Shown: piece by piece, positions 53,890 through 64,000 of the stretch | Position numbering within the stretch: the stretch's first letter is position 1 | Layout: each line of letters starts with the position of its first letter | From: Amylostereum areolatum | Taxonomy: Eukaryota; Basidiomycota; Agaricomycetes; Russulales; Stereaceae | DNA: 64,000 nt | Assembly: GCA_012932865.1 (NCBI GenBank) | Contig: SAXG01000004.1 | Location: 496,001 to 560,000, forward strand | Direction: 5' to 3' | Position numbers and translations under genes: made by a program | Notes under the pieces: generated by a model | Databases searched by the model: none | What the model was told of the DNA's origin: nothing | The model's input: the letters and a program-made list of their open reading frames with translations, nothing else

Positions 53890-56800
53890 TCACCATCCCC
53901 GTCGTCTTCCTCCCTTGCCCCACTTCTCGACCAAAAACCCTGTCATCCACTCGTGCAGTTCCTGATACGCACCCCGCTTGGAGATCCCGTGGTCGCTGTC
54001 TGTGAACATCCTAAACCGATAGTTTCGTATCCGAGCCTTCGTGAACATATCAAGCAGATGGGCACTGTAAACCAACATCCTCAATCACAAGTGGAACTCA
54101 GGAATCGTATGACGGACCTATTTGCGAAATGCACGTTGTCGTCTCCTGTCCCGTGCGCGAGCAGGAAATTGACCTGTAGTAGAAGTAATAGCAGCGCAGT
54201 GAGAAGCTGGGATTCATCCGTATTGACGCGACCATTGAACAAACCTTATCAAACGCGGTGACGTTCGAGACCGACGAGTTGTGGTATCCTTCTGCGTTCA
54301 GTTGCGGAATATTCATGTACCGTTCAGTGTAGATCGAATCTGTCACAGGTGGTGTGAGAATCTGCATGTCGATACAAACTCAAAGCCATCTCTCACCGTA
54401 CATTCGCCAGTCTGTCGGCGGCTTCAACCAAGGATACAAAGGGCTAAGTGTTTCGCACGTAAACCGGCAGCTATAGACTTACCGCTACCGCCATCGCCAG
54501 AGAGTGGATACCGGCATCCGCTTCCACTACCTTGGCACTCATATACCCTCCGTACGACTGTGTGGTATGCTCAATAACGAGCAGCCTCACCAACGAAGGT
54601 TGAGCTATCACGCACCCAACCCCAGATCCCGATTCGCTTTGGGTCAACGTAGTTCTTGGAAGCCCAAACCCTAGAATGGCTTAGTGTCCCCCTATGTCGA
54701 AACACATAGAGTATGGGCGAGCTCACCGTGCAGCCTCGATTTGGTCCTTCGTCTCCCAGTATCCGAGATTGCCTTTCACAGGGTTTCGAAATTGCCGTCC
54801 CTTGAGACCGGTCCCACGGCCGTCCACGATGACCACGATATATTCAAGGGAGCAAGCAAGGTAATAATGCCAGTCGACGCCATATTTCTGGTCGACCATC
54901 TGCGAATTGGGACCCCCGTACCTGAAAAGGTAATGTTAAACGCCACCAACCGCGGGGTATCCACAAAACACGCGACTTACACGCGGAACAGCACAGGATA
55001 CTTCGTCCTCCCGGAGTCGTCCATGTGCGGTGGTCGCAGCTCGACGGCGTTGAGTTCTGGGGGGATGGCGCGTATGCATCAGATCGAGAGGGAACGCTAG
55101 ATAACGTGCGGCTCAAACGCACCATGGCCGTCGCTTTCAATAGTGGAGTATTGCACGATAGGCATCTCGAACCGGTTCCATGTCTCGTTCAGTTTGACGT
55201 TGTTGGTTAGAACGTAACCCCAATCTGGTGGTGATGCGGTCAATGCATGAGTCCAAATTTACCGTTAGTGTCAACAAACCTGAATCGTTCGAATTGATGA
55301 CTTTTTGCCACGGGATATTGGGTCCATCATAACTCAAGAGGTGGAACCCGGCCTTTGGTGAAAAACTGGCTGAATATTTCGCCGGGGTGGACGTGTCGGT
55401 GAGCGCCGTTAATTCTGCGAGGGTTTCCTCCTTGTCGTCCAACCTGGCGGGCAGGGAGATAGAGTATATGTGTCTCTCCGTAGATGACGGGTTGGCCGCC
55501 TGGAAATATCTAATGTATATCATCAGCGAACAAACCTCCGGTAGATGAGTCAAAGCAACACCTACACAAGACGGCGCTCGGGGTCAATGGCCTGAACTCC
55601 GGACGTGACTTCCCATTTCCCAGACGTTAGGAATCGGGGTGTGGATGAATCTGCGGGGATAAAGAGAGCGATGTGGTTATAGCCATCCTTGGAGGGAACG
55701 ATATCGAGGTATGCCGGTATGTCGGGGGACAAGCTTGCAGGTAGTGGATATATGGTGTGTTCGGCATCTATCCAACCGTCATCCCCTTGCTCGCCACTTT
55801 TGCCCAGTTTCCGTACCACGTGGCCCATATTCGCATTCAAGCCTTGAGTGTCCTCCAAGTCGAAATGAACCACGCTACCGGCATCGGAGTTCCGGTTGAC
55901 CTCCTTGAGGATGAGGCTCTTGTTCCCAAGCCATGCAACTTCCATGATGATGCTGTCATTTGCCGGCAATTTCCCTTGCCAGTCGAGCTCCAGAGTGGCT
56001 TCAGAGGGGGAAAAGTCGCCCAGCATCGCGCTTTCCGATAAATATCGTTCCACGTCGAATACATGAGTGGAGACCACGGGGTTGTTGTAGCCTGGTTTGG
56101 GATACCTCATGACAACTTGCTCTGTATAGGGATTGACAGCGTTGTTGTCTGGAGTTGGATTGTAGATGGGGAAAGAGAATTCGTCCACAAGAGTTTCGTC
56201 GAACACGAGGAATGCGAGCTTCCTCGAGTCAGGAGACCACCAAAGCGTGTAATCGTTGCCAAAAATTTCTTCTTCGTAGACCCAGTCCGGGACGCCATGG
56301 AATAGAGTTGCATTTCCTGAGTTTGTGATGGGTATATGTTCGCTTCCAGGCCTAAGGAACGTCAGCACCACTTCTGAGATTGTGGATAAAGACGTACGAA
56401 GGTGAAGGGGCGACGTAGAGGTCGTTGTTCGCTACGTAGGCTATACTCTGGCCAGTTGGTGACCAGGTCGCGTAGGCGGTAACCGGTGGATGACTGGGAG
56501 GTATCAATGGATGCGTCTCCTTCGTTTCGATGTTGTGGACGTAGAAGTTGTCAAAGCTGGACCATCGCCATTGCTGTAACGACCGGTGAGCGGAGGACTG
56601 TTTGTTGATACAATCCACACATACTTTGACCCAGTCGGACTTGACCAGAACATATTTCATATCCGGAGACAGCTTCCAACTTGCCCACGTGAGCGCGTTT
56701 CCTTGCTCCTGACCACGACAGGTTCAATTAGATAGACTTCCACTGCATGCTGTTCGACACGTACGTCGGTTACATCGGAGACCGACAGCAGCTTGGTTGT

Positions 56801-57435
56801 GGTATTCGTCTTGAGGTCTACAAGCTCGATCTTGCCATTGTCGTATATCGAGTACACGCCGTCCCCGGCTGTAATAAAAGTACATCAGTTCTGTCCAATC
56901 GTTTTCGTGGACCAGCCTACCTTCGGGAACCCAAGCTAAACTCGTCCGAGAAGCCGAGAAGGTGCCATTAAAAACATGGTCCATAGTAATGTGTTCATTT
57001 CCTCGGACGATACGCGTGGGCCCGGTGTACGAGAACGCGGCGAACATTCCTATAATGGCGGCAGACGCCACCAGTACTCCAAGCGCTACCAGGAGCCATC
57101 GCACAGAGGACCATCGCTATGAACATGTGAGTCACTCTGCCCAAAACGTGGACCAATGTATCCAAAGACACGGAACATACCTGCCTGGTACCTCCCAGGT
57201 GTAAGCCATCCTCCGTTTCCACTTCCCCGCGTCCTCGTTCCGCCGAACCAGGGGATATCCGACCCGGCTTTTCTAGGAAGCCTTCTGATTCATCGTCTGA
57301 GCTAGGTGCATCGAACGGTCCATCGCCGTAATAAACAGCTGGTCGCGCGTGCACATCATCCGGCAAAGAGTGTGCGAAGGAGGTCGGTTCTGCTTCATCC
57401 TCTTGGCCAAGCCGATTATAGGGCGCTGAGGGCAT
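53890..57435 (-). CDS. Dipeptidyl aminopeptidase (S9B, STE13/DAP2-type)
   Basis: ATG at 57435 (MPSAPYNRLGQEDEAEPTS). A cytosolic N-terminal tail is followed by one membrane segment (VRWLLVALGVLVASAAIIGM, residues about 85-107), a type II membrane topology. The beta-propeller part includes VYSIYDNGKIELVDLK, WRWSSFDNFYVHNIETKE, ATWSPTGQSIAYVANNDLYV, FHGVPDWVYEEEIFGNDYTL and WWSPDSRKLAFLVFDETLVD. The hydrolase domain has VYGGPNSQMV, VVIVDGRGTG, IGIWGWSYGGYMS (nucleophile Ser) and FTDSDHGI (catalytic His), ending at TGA 53890-53892. It trims X-Pro/X-Ala dipeptides, in the Golgi (STE13, pheromone maturation) or vacuole (DAP2); the window does not decide which. All catalytic blocks seem present; many introns. 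Confidence 0.92.
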
Positions 57436-57681
57436 TGATACGCTTATAACGTTGAGCCCGGAGAAAATGTCCCGCTCGCCGAGAGTGAATAGATGTGAAG
57501 GGCCACGGCGTTCGAGGTTGAGGAGGGTGAGGCGCAGGCACCAGTCAAGCTTCCTGAAAGCTCTCTAAGCGTAGTTTCCCACGGGTACAATGAACTCTGT
57601 TGACTTCAACAGATGCAGTTCTATCGTGACCGTCATCGCTCCTTACTTACCCTACCTCCTCTCACGTTAATTCACACATAC

Positions 57682-58500
57682 GATGTCTACTCGGATGTCT
57701 CACTGGGATCCTCTTATGCTCGTCTCGCAAGCAAGTCAAATCATGTCGGTCTCCCTCGAGCGCGTGGACTAATGCCAGCGAACCTTTGTAGATTGTCGCG
57801 ATGCAGTCACTCCACTATCTTACCCTTGCCACCCTCGCACCTCCGTTACTCGCAGTATTCGCGGAATCGTCGTCGCTCGACTATGAAGGTGGTGCTACCA
57901 GCGTTGGTCCGTGATCGTTTTGCCACATATATACCTCGCTGATTCTCCTCCTCTTCGATGACTCAGGTATGTTAATGGACTGGCGCGAGATGGCGGGACG
58001 GCCGACGTTTCGACGACTGCACGGAGAGGAGCGATGGTATTCGTTCACCGGCGCATGGAGCGGGGGGAAGAAGGTTGCGGAAGGCGCCTGGCAGCTTGCA
58101 TCGGACGGCCATTCCGATCCCATTCGCGGTTGGGTCATCGCAGCCTGCTGGGCATTAACTTCGGCAGCGGAGTGCGTGCACGCCTCTCTTTCCTCGTTTC
58201 ACCAGACTTGATGTGTTTTCCTGCAGCGTGTATTACCTGTACGCCATCGTCCGACGGCCAAGGCTCATCCTCGACTTCTCCCTGACCCTTCTCTTCAATC
58301 ACCTCGTCCTCACAACCTATTACTCGTCCTCGATCCCTTCCTCCCTGTTCTTCTGGGCCGTCATGCTGTCCAGTGGTGCTCTTATGATTATCTTTGCGGA
58401 ACAGCTGTGCGTGAAGAGGGAGATGTCTGAAGGGCTGGTGATCGCATCCAACGCGCACGACGCTGATGACATCGAGATGGGAGGGCTCCGGAGGGACTAA
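57682..58500 (+). CDS. SYS1: Golgi membrane protein SYS1
   Basis: Exons 57682-57729, 57792-57906, 57967-58171 and 58227-58500 give 213 aa. The protein starts MSTRMSHWDPLMLVSQ (a second ATG at 57694 is possible) and continues IVAMQSLHYLTLATLAPPLL, SLDYEGGATSVG, then RGWVIAACWALTSAAD, VYYLYAIVRRPRLILDFSLT, LFNHLVLTTYYSSSIPSSLF and FWAVMLSSGALMIIFAEQLC, with four membrane segments as in SYS1. SYS1 recruits the Arl3 (ARFRP1) GTPase to the trans-Golgi. An insert between segments 1 and 2 (MDWREMAGRPTFRRLHGEER) is longer than in animals. Intron 1 begins with GC (CAA|GCAAGT), a GC-AG intron. Divergent from the aminopeptidase gene, 246 bp away. Confidence 0.93.
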
Positions 58501-60970
58501 TGCCTCTTGATACCACGTCCAGGCGAGACCTCCATCTCCATTTCCGCCATCCTTCCTTTTACTTACTGGACGTATATTGGTGCAGGCGATGTTGCACCTG
58601 TTTATCAATGCTACTCCTCCAGTTTCATGCTGTCGCCCCATGGATCCACTTGTTCCGCTGTCCGCGCCTCTTTCTCCGCTCTAAACCGACGACCAAAGTC
58701 CAGGAGACGAGCGAAGGACCGTCTTTCTGCCGACCAGTGAGAGAATATGGTTTGCCTCGTGGCTTCGAACAGGTGGTGCTCCACTCCGCGGATCGTTGTC
58801 TTGTCTCGTGCCGTGAACCATGCCGTCTCGCAAACCCCATTTCCAACCTAGCAGACAACCGAGTCCTGGTCGATGGAACTACGGCTCCATGGCCAGTGTA
58901 TCCCTATTTATGAAGGCGGTCCATGTGGAAAGTGGAGGATCCGTCGCACTCAATTCGAAATCAGGCGGCGGCCTTCCCCTCAAGCCTATTCTTTGCCTTG
59001 TTACGACAGATTGGTCTTCTACCCTGGGGAAGCAACGTTTGAGCACCCTCACAGATTGGATCCGCCGCGAACACGCATCTAGTTCCAGGCGGGCATCTGC
59101 ATGTCCTCTCATACAACCAGCGGACTTGAAAAGGATTATTTATCAGAATTCCAGAACGCATGGCGAATGCTGTCGCCGTCGATGCTTACCCAGTGTTGCG
59201 GGGAAGCTACAGATCCAGTTCTGGCTTCGGTGATCAATGTGTACGGTATGTTCTTTGTCTACCCCAGATGATGGTTGTAATAACCCACAGATTGGCTTAG
59301 CGTATATGTCTCTGCTGTAGCCTGGAAGGTAGTGCATGCGCCCCTATGTTAGACGCCCACGGCTCTCGCCTTGCTCAAGGCTCCTCTGCATCCCGAAGGC
59401 TACGGTAGGCTAGAAGCTTTTACATCATTCTATACCCATCAGCCACCTTCTCGTGCACGAACAGCACAGGAACATAGTGTCTCAAATACAGGATTGACGT
59501 CCCCCTTCTTTTGTTGATTCCGACGAGAGACACGCACGGCCCAGAGACGAGGAGCGGTATAGTCTGCTGTCCCTATCGATCACCGACTGGTTATGCAGTT
59601 GTGACTGGGACATCAAACTGTCCTTGGATTTTGGAACCGCGCTTGTATTATCGACGGTTTTCAATACACGCACCGCAAGATGGTCGGTCCTGGTTCCTCA
59701 AGCCTCAAGACTGGGGTCGTCTTTACTACTGGAGGTTATACAAGCGATCGATCGTCCATGGTAGGATGAACGCGCAAGGGCACGTCTTACGATGTGTTCA
59801 ATGGAAGGGCGCACTCGCTTCGAGTGCACGCGTCGCCTGCCTCGGTTCAGACATGCTCGTTTACGTACCCCCTCTGTCCTGCCTGCATCCTCAAGGGGTT
59901 TCCTGTCATCGATCCTCGCACAATGCTTGCGGTAACTGGGATAAAGCAAGGCCAGACGTCATATCGATAATGGGCCGCCCAAATAATGTCGGAGTTGCTG
60001 AGTGTATTCATGTCTCAGGAGGTGTTCAACGTTCATCCCGGCTCAGGACAGAGGGTATCCTCTCTGCGCTCTCGTTTGGCTTGTGTACTCGTCGTCACGC
60101 GAGCCGGGTCCGAGTTCCGACGTGGACAGGGTGCTCTATGACGACAGCAAGCTCACTGTTTACGTTCTTGCAGATAACAGATGTAAGCAAGCGGAGCTGT
60201 GGCCAACCGATTACTTTGCCGGTCGATATGGGCCTTCGTGTTTGGCCAAAACGGCTGCTTTGTTGCAAGGGGGACGAGGATGAGAAGGCCGCGTGGCCTC
60301 CCTGAACGGAGGTGCGTCTAGAAGGTAGATGCAGATCTCACCGATTCGTGGCCTTTTACCTGGACAAGGGCCCCCGATTACGTTGGTAAACAGAGCGGGC
60401 GGCTGCGAAAGCTTCGGCAGCGCAAGCCTAGAGAATTGGACGGGTCGACGGCAGGCCGCTTGTGGGGTGTATGCTGCTGTATGTCGTCTGCGCGCCCATT
60501 GGGTTGTTGTAGATTAGCGTTCAATGCGCGGTGAAGAAAAAGGCTGGCTGTGCTCTAGAAAACTTGACTGGCTGATCGGGGAAACTCAGAGGCCGATGTG
60601 GGTGTGGTTCAGGCTTGACCGCGCCGGTGATGGGTAGATCGAACAGGCTTTTGGAGAACTCGAAAGAGTGGCTCAGAGAGCGCAGGGAGCGCTGTGAACC
60701 ATCGCCATCTGGTACTTAGTACATGATGTATGACGCTGATGGCCACGCTGCCGGTGCGAGAGGGGACCGAAGGGCGGCGAGTCGGCGGCGACGCCCATAA
60801 GATCGGGAAAGAGAGTTGGTGCCAGAGTTGGTGGCTTAGCGTCAACTGGATCTCCGCTCTAGCGATCGCGCGTCTGCATACGCGCATCCCGCCCCGGTCC
60901 TGGCACTCCCACTCCCACTCGCTGCACACAAAGCCACGATTCGTCTTACACGAGGCACCTTCCCCCCGCC
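58501..60970. other. Gene-poor region with coding-like fragments
   Basis: About 2.5 kb. Some stretches look like remnants of exons: plus-strand PCYDRLVFYPGEATFEHPHR near 58990-59060, EKDYLSEFQNAWRMLSPSML near 59130-59200, DVPLLLLIPTRDTHGPE near 59497-59545 and VLYDDSKLTVYVLADN near 60133-60180. They are in different frames with stops between them, and no complete gene could be built. They may be one or two decayed or heavily spliced genes. A T-rich stretch lies near 59500-59520. No transposase motif was seen. Confidence 0.35.
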
Positions 60971-60978
60971 TATATAAA
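60971..60978 (+). promoter_or_regulatory. TATA box of the BCS1-like gene
   Basis: TATATAAA stands 67 bp upstream of the ATG at 61038 in a C-rich promoter. Confidence 0.55.
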
Positions 60979-61037
60979 CGAACACCCTCCGTCCCCGCCA
61001 TGCGCCCCTCACTCCCCCACACATCTTCTCCCTCCTC

Positions 61038-64000
61038 ATGGATACCGTCAAGAGCCTGCTCTCCCCCTTCGGCGTAAACACCAACTCTATCCAGGACACT
61101 CTCGTATGTCCTCTCCCTCACCCACCCTTTTCCAGCTTAATCAAACCCCCCGGGGCTCTTTCCATAGAAACTCGTCGTAATTGGCGGCACCGTCGAGACA
61201 GCCCGACGCGTGAGCTTCTCTTCTCGTCCCCGTATGACGTCGTCATCCATTTACATATCTTCCGTTCAGGCATCCGTCTCCGCCTGGAATGGCTTCGTCG
61301 ATTCATTCTTCTTGACCGCGACCTTCAACTCCAGCGATGTCACCTTCGACTGGATCATGCACTGGTTAAGCAAGGTTCGTCTTCCAATACACACCCACCT
61401 CAAGTGCTCATCCTTCGTCCAGCAACCCGCCTGGGGTCGCAGTACCAGGGACTTTGAGATCACCACCCGCTCGGTAACTCGCAATGGCATTTCTTCGGCC
61501 ACAGGAGCCGTCGGCGACCTCGAAGAGGAGGAAGAGGACGACGATGGCGGCCGGCGGAAAAGGACGGTCACTTTTCTGCCCAGTGTCGGTACGTTGGTCT
61601 CCATCACCACTCCTGCGCGTGGGGCAACTGTGACCGACCGCATACGTTTCAGATACGACGCACACCATCTATTACCGAGGTCACTTACTGCGGGTGGGAC
61701 AGCATGCCACAATCTGTCCCTGTCTGTGCTCGCTAACTACCGTGCTGATAGATTACGAGAACGAAGAGCTACCAGGACTACGGCCACTGCTCTGCTCTGA
61801 AAATAAGGTGCCTCCCGACTTCCGACCACCGCCGAGTTACGTACACTGATGCGGAGGCTGCAGCGTCGTCGCACGGAATAACGACATCCTCAAGAAACTC
61901 GGTGTGCATTCTACGGCTAAACAATTCGACCCTAACGCTAATGTCGATGGTCCCGAATAGTGCTCGAAGCGAAGCGAGAATACGAGAAGGACGCCGAGCA
62001 CCGAGTACACATTTTCATGGCCGACACGTGAGCTCCCCGCTCTCACACGTCCGACGTGCTTTCTGATGCCGTTCCAGAACGTATGGCTGTTGGCGATGGA
62101 ATGGTGCTCGCCAGAAACGCCCGATGAGCTCCATTGTGTTGGAGCCCGCGGTCAAAGAGATGCTGTTGTTGGACTGTAGAGACTTTCTGCGGTCCGAAGA
62201 CTGGTGAGCGCTGTCACTCTTGTGTTGATACCCGCATGTTGAACCTCGTTTTTTCACAGGTATGCCGAGAGAGGTGAAGTCTCATTTCCGCCACACAAGC
62301 TGTGTGTTCTCAACTTGTGAGCCAGGTATCCCTTTCCGTCGCGGCTATCTCCTGCACGGTGTTCCGGGAAGGTAAGCTCACAGCTCATTCTTCTGTCTGT
62401 TCCCGCATGTTGACGGCAATGAACTTAGCGGCAAGACCTCATTGATCCATTCTCTTGCCGGCGAGCTGGACCTTGACATTTACGTCGTTAGTATCCTGTT
62501 CATTCTTATAATTCGTGGCGATAACGTGACGTAACCCTACTTGAAGGTCTCGCTCTCATCGAAGGGGTAAATCAACCCGCCTGTCTCACGAGTCGTACTG
62601 ACGTTTGGATGCAAACAGAATGAGTGATAACACCCTGACCACGTTGATGGGCAGCGTTCCTACGAGGTCCGTAGCACACTTCACATTCTTTCCACCGTGT
62701 GCTTACCCTGCGATGATAGATGCATTCTTCTTCTAGAAGATCTTGACGCGGCTTTCACTCGTTCGGTCAGCCGGGACTCGTCTTCCACAGGTGCCCCCAC
62801 TGTACCGTCCAAGACGGCGTCTGAGGCGTCCGATGGCTCCACACTCAGTCTGAGCGGCCTTCTCAATAGTCTGGACGGCGTCGCTGCCGCAGAAGGCCGG
62901 TTAGTCTTCTGTTGCGTTACGGTACTCAATGGCAAAGTTGCTTACACTTCACTTCGACAGCCTTCTTTTCGCCACCACGAACCACATTGAGCGGCTTGAC
63001 CCCGCGCTGAGCCGCCCGGGACGCATGGACGTCTGGGTCAACTTTACCAATGCAACCCGGTGGCAGGCCGAGGGTATCTTTAAATGCTTCTTTCCGAGCA
63101 AGAAAAGCTCGCCCGCGGCCCCTGGACCTGAGACGCCGGATGTCTCCCAGCGGAATGTGCCAATGTCCAAGACCAAGGCGTCGTCGTCACATGCGGTGCC
63201 TCTGCTCGAAGAAACCGAGATTGCGGAGCTCGCGAAACGCTTCGCGGACGCAATCCCGGAGGATGAGATGAGCGTATGTCCTTTCATTCTCGGACTTTGA
63301 TTCTCTTGCAGATTCGGGCTTCCCTTGGTGCTCTTGATCTTAGCGTTCGGAGTCGAATCGGTGTGGATTGTATATCCTGACGCTAATGTTGGTTGACATA
63401 TGCGCACAGGTCGCGAGCTTGCAAGGCTATCTGCTCAAGAACAAGACGAGACCCCGCGAGTGCGTCGAAGAAGTGTCCGCGTGGTGCGTCACGGGGGTTT
63501 CTCTATCCATCGAAACTAGTCTCACCCTTAGTCTAGGATCCAGCAGGAACGCGACACTCGGGCGAAACTCAAGCGGGAGAAAGAGGAGGTAGGGCACCTG
63601 TTATTCAATCCATATCAGCTTTCTCTGACACTAAGATATCGCAGCGTGAGGCGAAGGAAAAGAGAGAGGTATGGTTGTTCCGTACAACACCCTGTCTTCT
63701 GGGCTGACGTATGTTTCGAAGGCTGAAGAAGCGGCCCGCAGGGAGGTGAGCCTAACACCATCCGCTCCCCTTTCCGGTTTCCACCTGACCATCTTCCCAC
63801 CAGAAGGAGGAGCTCGAAGCCAAGGAGGTATGCGCCTGCCCCGATGCTTTGGACCCGGGCTTAGCTGATACGTTCGCTCCGCAGAAGGCCGAACGCGAAG
63901 TGAAGGAGGTGATTGCGATGTGTCCGGGCTCCCTGTTGTGTAACCGCTCATCATACGTTTAGAAACTCGAGAAGAAGGAGCAACGACGTAGAACGAAGAA
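61038..64000 (+). CDS. BCS1-like AAA ATPase (3' end outside window)
   Basis: ATG at 61038 gives [20 protein letters not shown], joined to [15 protein letters not shown] and [20 protein letters not shown], the BCS1 N-terminal domain. After [20 protein letters not shown] and [20 protein letters not shown] comes the AAA core: [20 protein letters not shown] (Walker A split by an intron at GS), [13 protein letters not shown] (Walker B), [40 protein letters not shown] (sensor and arginine finger) and [20 protein letters not shown]. Bcs1 inserts the Rieske protein into mitochondrial complex III; this is one of the larger BCS1-like family often expanded in Agaricomycetes, so the exact role is open. 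The C-terminal tail is Lys/Glu/Arg-rich, built from a row of 24-nt exons, and runs off the right edge. At least 14 exons. Confidence 0.88.
63645..63962 (+). repeat. Tandem exon-intron repeat: 24-nt microexons
   Basis: Four consecutive exons are exactly 24 nt and phase 0: 63645-63668 (REAKEKRE), 63722-63745 (AEEAARRE), 63804-63827 (KEELEAKE) and 63885-63908 (KAEREVKE). Introns of 53, 58, 57 and 54 nt, all GT..AG, separate and follow them, so the unit period is 77-82 bp. The next exon starts at 63963 (KLEKKEQ). The preceding exon (63537-63588) encodes [17 protein letters not shown]. Introns have diverged in sequence while the exon length is constant. Confidence 0.85.

Noticed and set aside
59511..60305. 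Plus-strand frame of 264 codons as a gene
   Set aside because: Cys/Arg/Ser-rich with no recognisable block. Short coding-like peptides lie in other frames of the same stretch, so this frame is more likely a shadow.

Overview
The window is eukaryotic and looks like a compact genome of a basidiomycete fungus, most likely Agaricomycetes. Genes lie on both strands, are short and closely packed, and are broken by many introns of about 45-60 nt with GT..AG ends. Recognisable products are typical of fungi: cytochrome c heme lyase, eL43, COQ3, Epl1, SYS1, dihydroxyacetone kinase, GH18 and GH76 wall enzymes, and a STE13-type dipeptidyl aminopeptidase. There are no operons, CRISPR arrays or rRNA. All exon joins were made by hand from splice signals and frame continuity.

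Layout. 0-8.4 kb: the tail of an unidentified gene, an O-fucosyltransferase-like glycosyltransferase, a decayed-looking coding stretch, an unrecognised two-exon gene (minus strand) and about 3.4 kb of gene-poor DNA. 8.5-17 kb: a very large, acidic, Ser/Thr/Pro-rich membrane-anchored protein (ten exons, about 1,782 aa), a tRNA-Glu, and a smaller gene with the same two-hydrophobic-segment layout. 17.8-31.9 kb: heme lyase, tRNA-Glu, a coiled-coil tail-anchored protein, a five-finger CCCH protein, an initiator tRNA-Met, an alpha/beta hydrolase of the homoserine acetyltransferase family, CCZ1 and a UBP12-type deubiquitinase. 32-39.3 kb: dihydroxyacetone kinase, a GH18 chitinase and a GH76 mannanase-like enzyme. 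39.8-43.8 kb: a third tRNA-Glu, a hairpin (MITE-like) element, eL43, COQ3 and a secreted protein with repeated Lys-Arg sites. 45.9-58.5 kb: Epl1, a mitochondrial carrier, an Nro1/Ett1-like protein, a dipeptidyl aminopeptidase and SYS1. 58.5-61 kb is gene-poor with coding-like fragments. 61-64 kb: a BCS1-type AAA ATPase, cut by the window edge, whose 3' part is a run of 24-nt microexons.

Most genes are unrelated housekeeping neighbours; no biosynthetic cluster is evident. Loose functional groupings are wall remodelling and secretion (GH18, GH76, the Lys-Arg repeat protein, dipeptidyl aminopeptidase, SYS1, CCZ1) and mitochondrial function (heme lyase, COQ3, carrier, BCS1-like). The most unusual features are the BCS1-like microexon array, the giant two-hydrophobic-segment protein with its small relative, the interrupted last zinc finger of the CCCH protein, two GC-AG introns, and three copies of an intron-containing tRNA-Glu.
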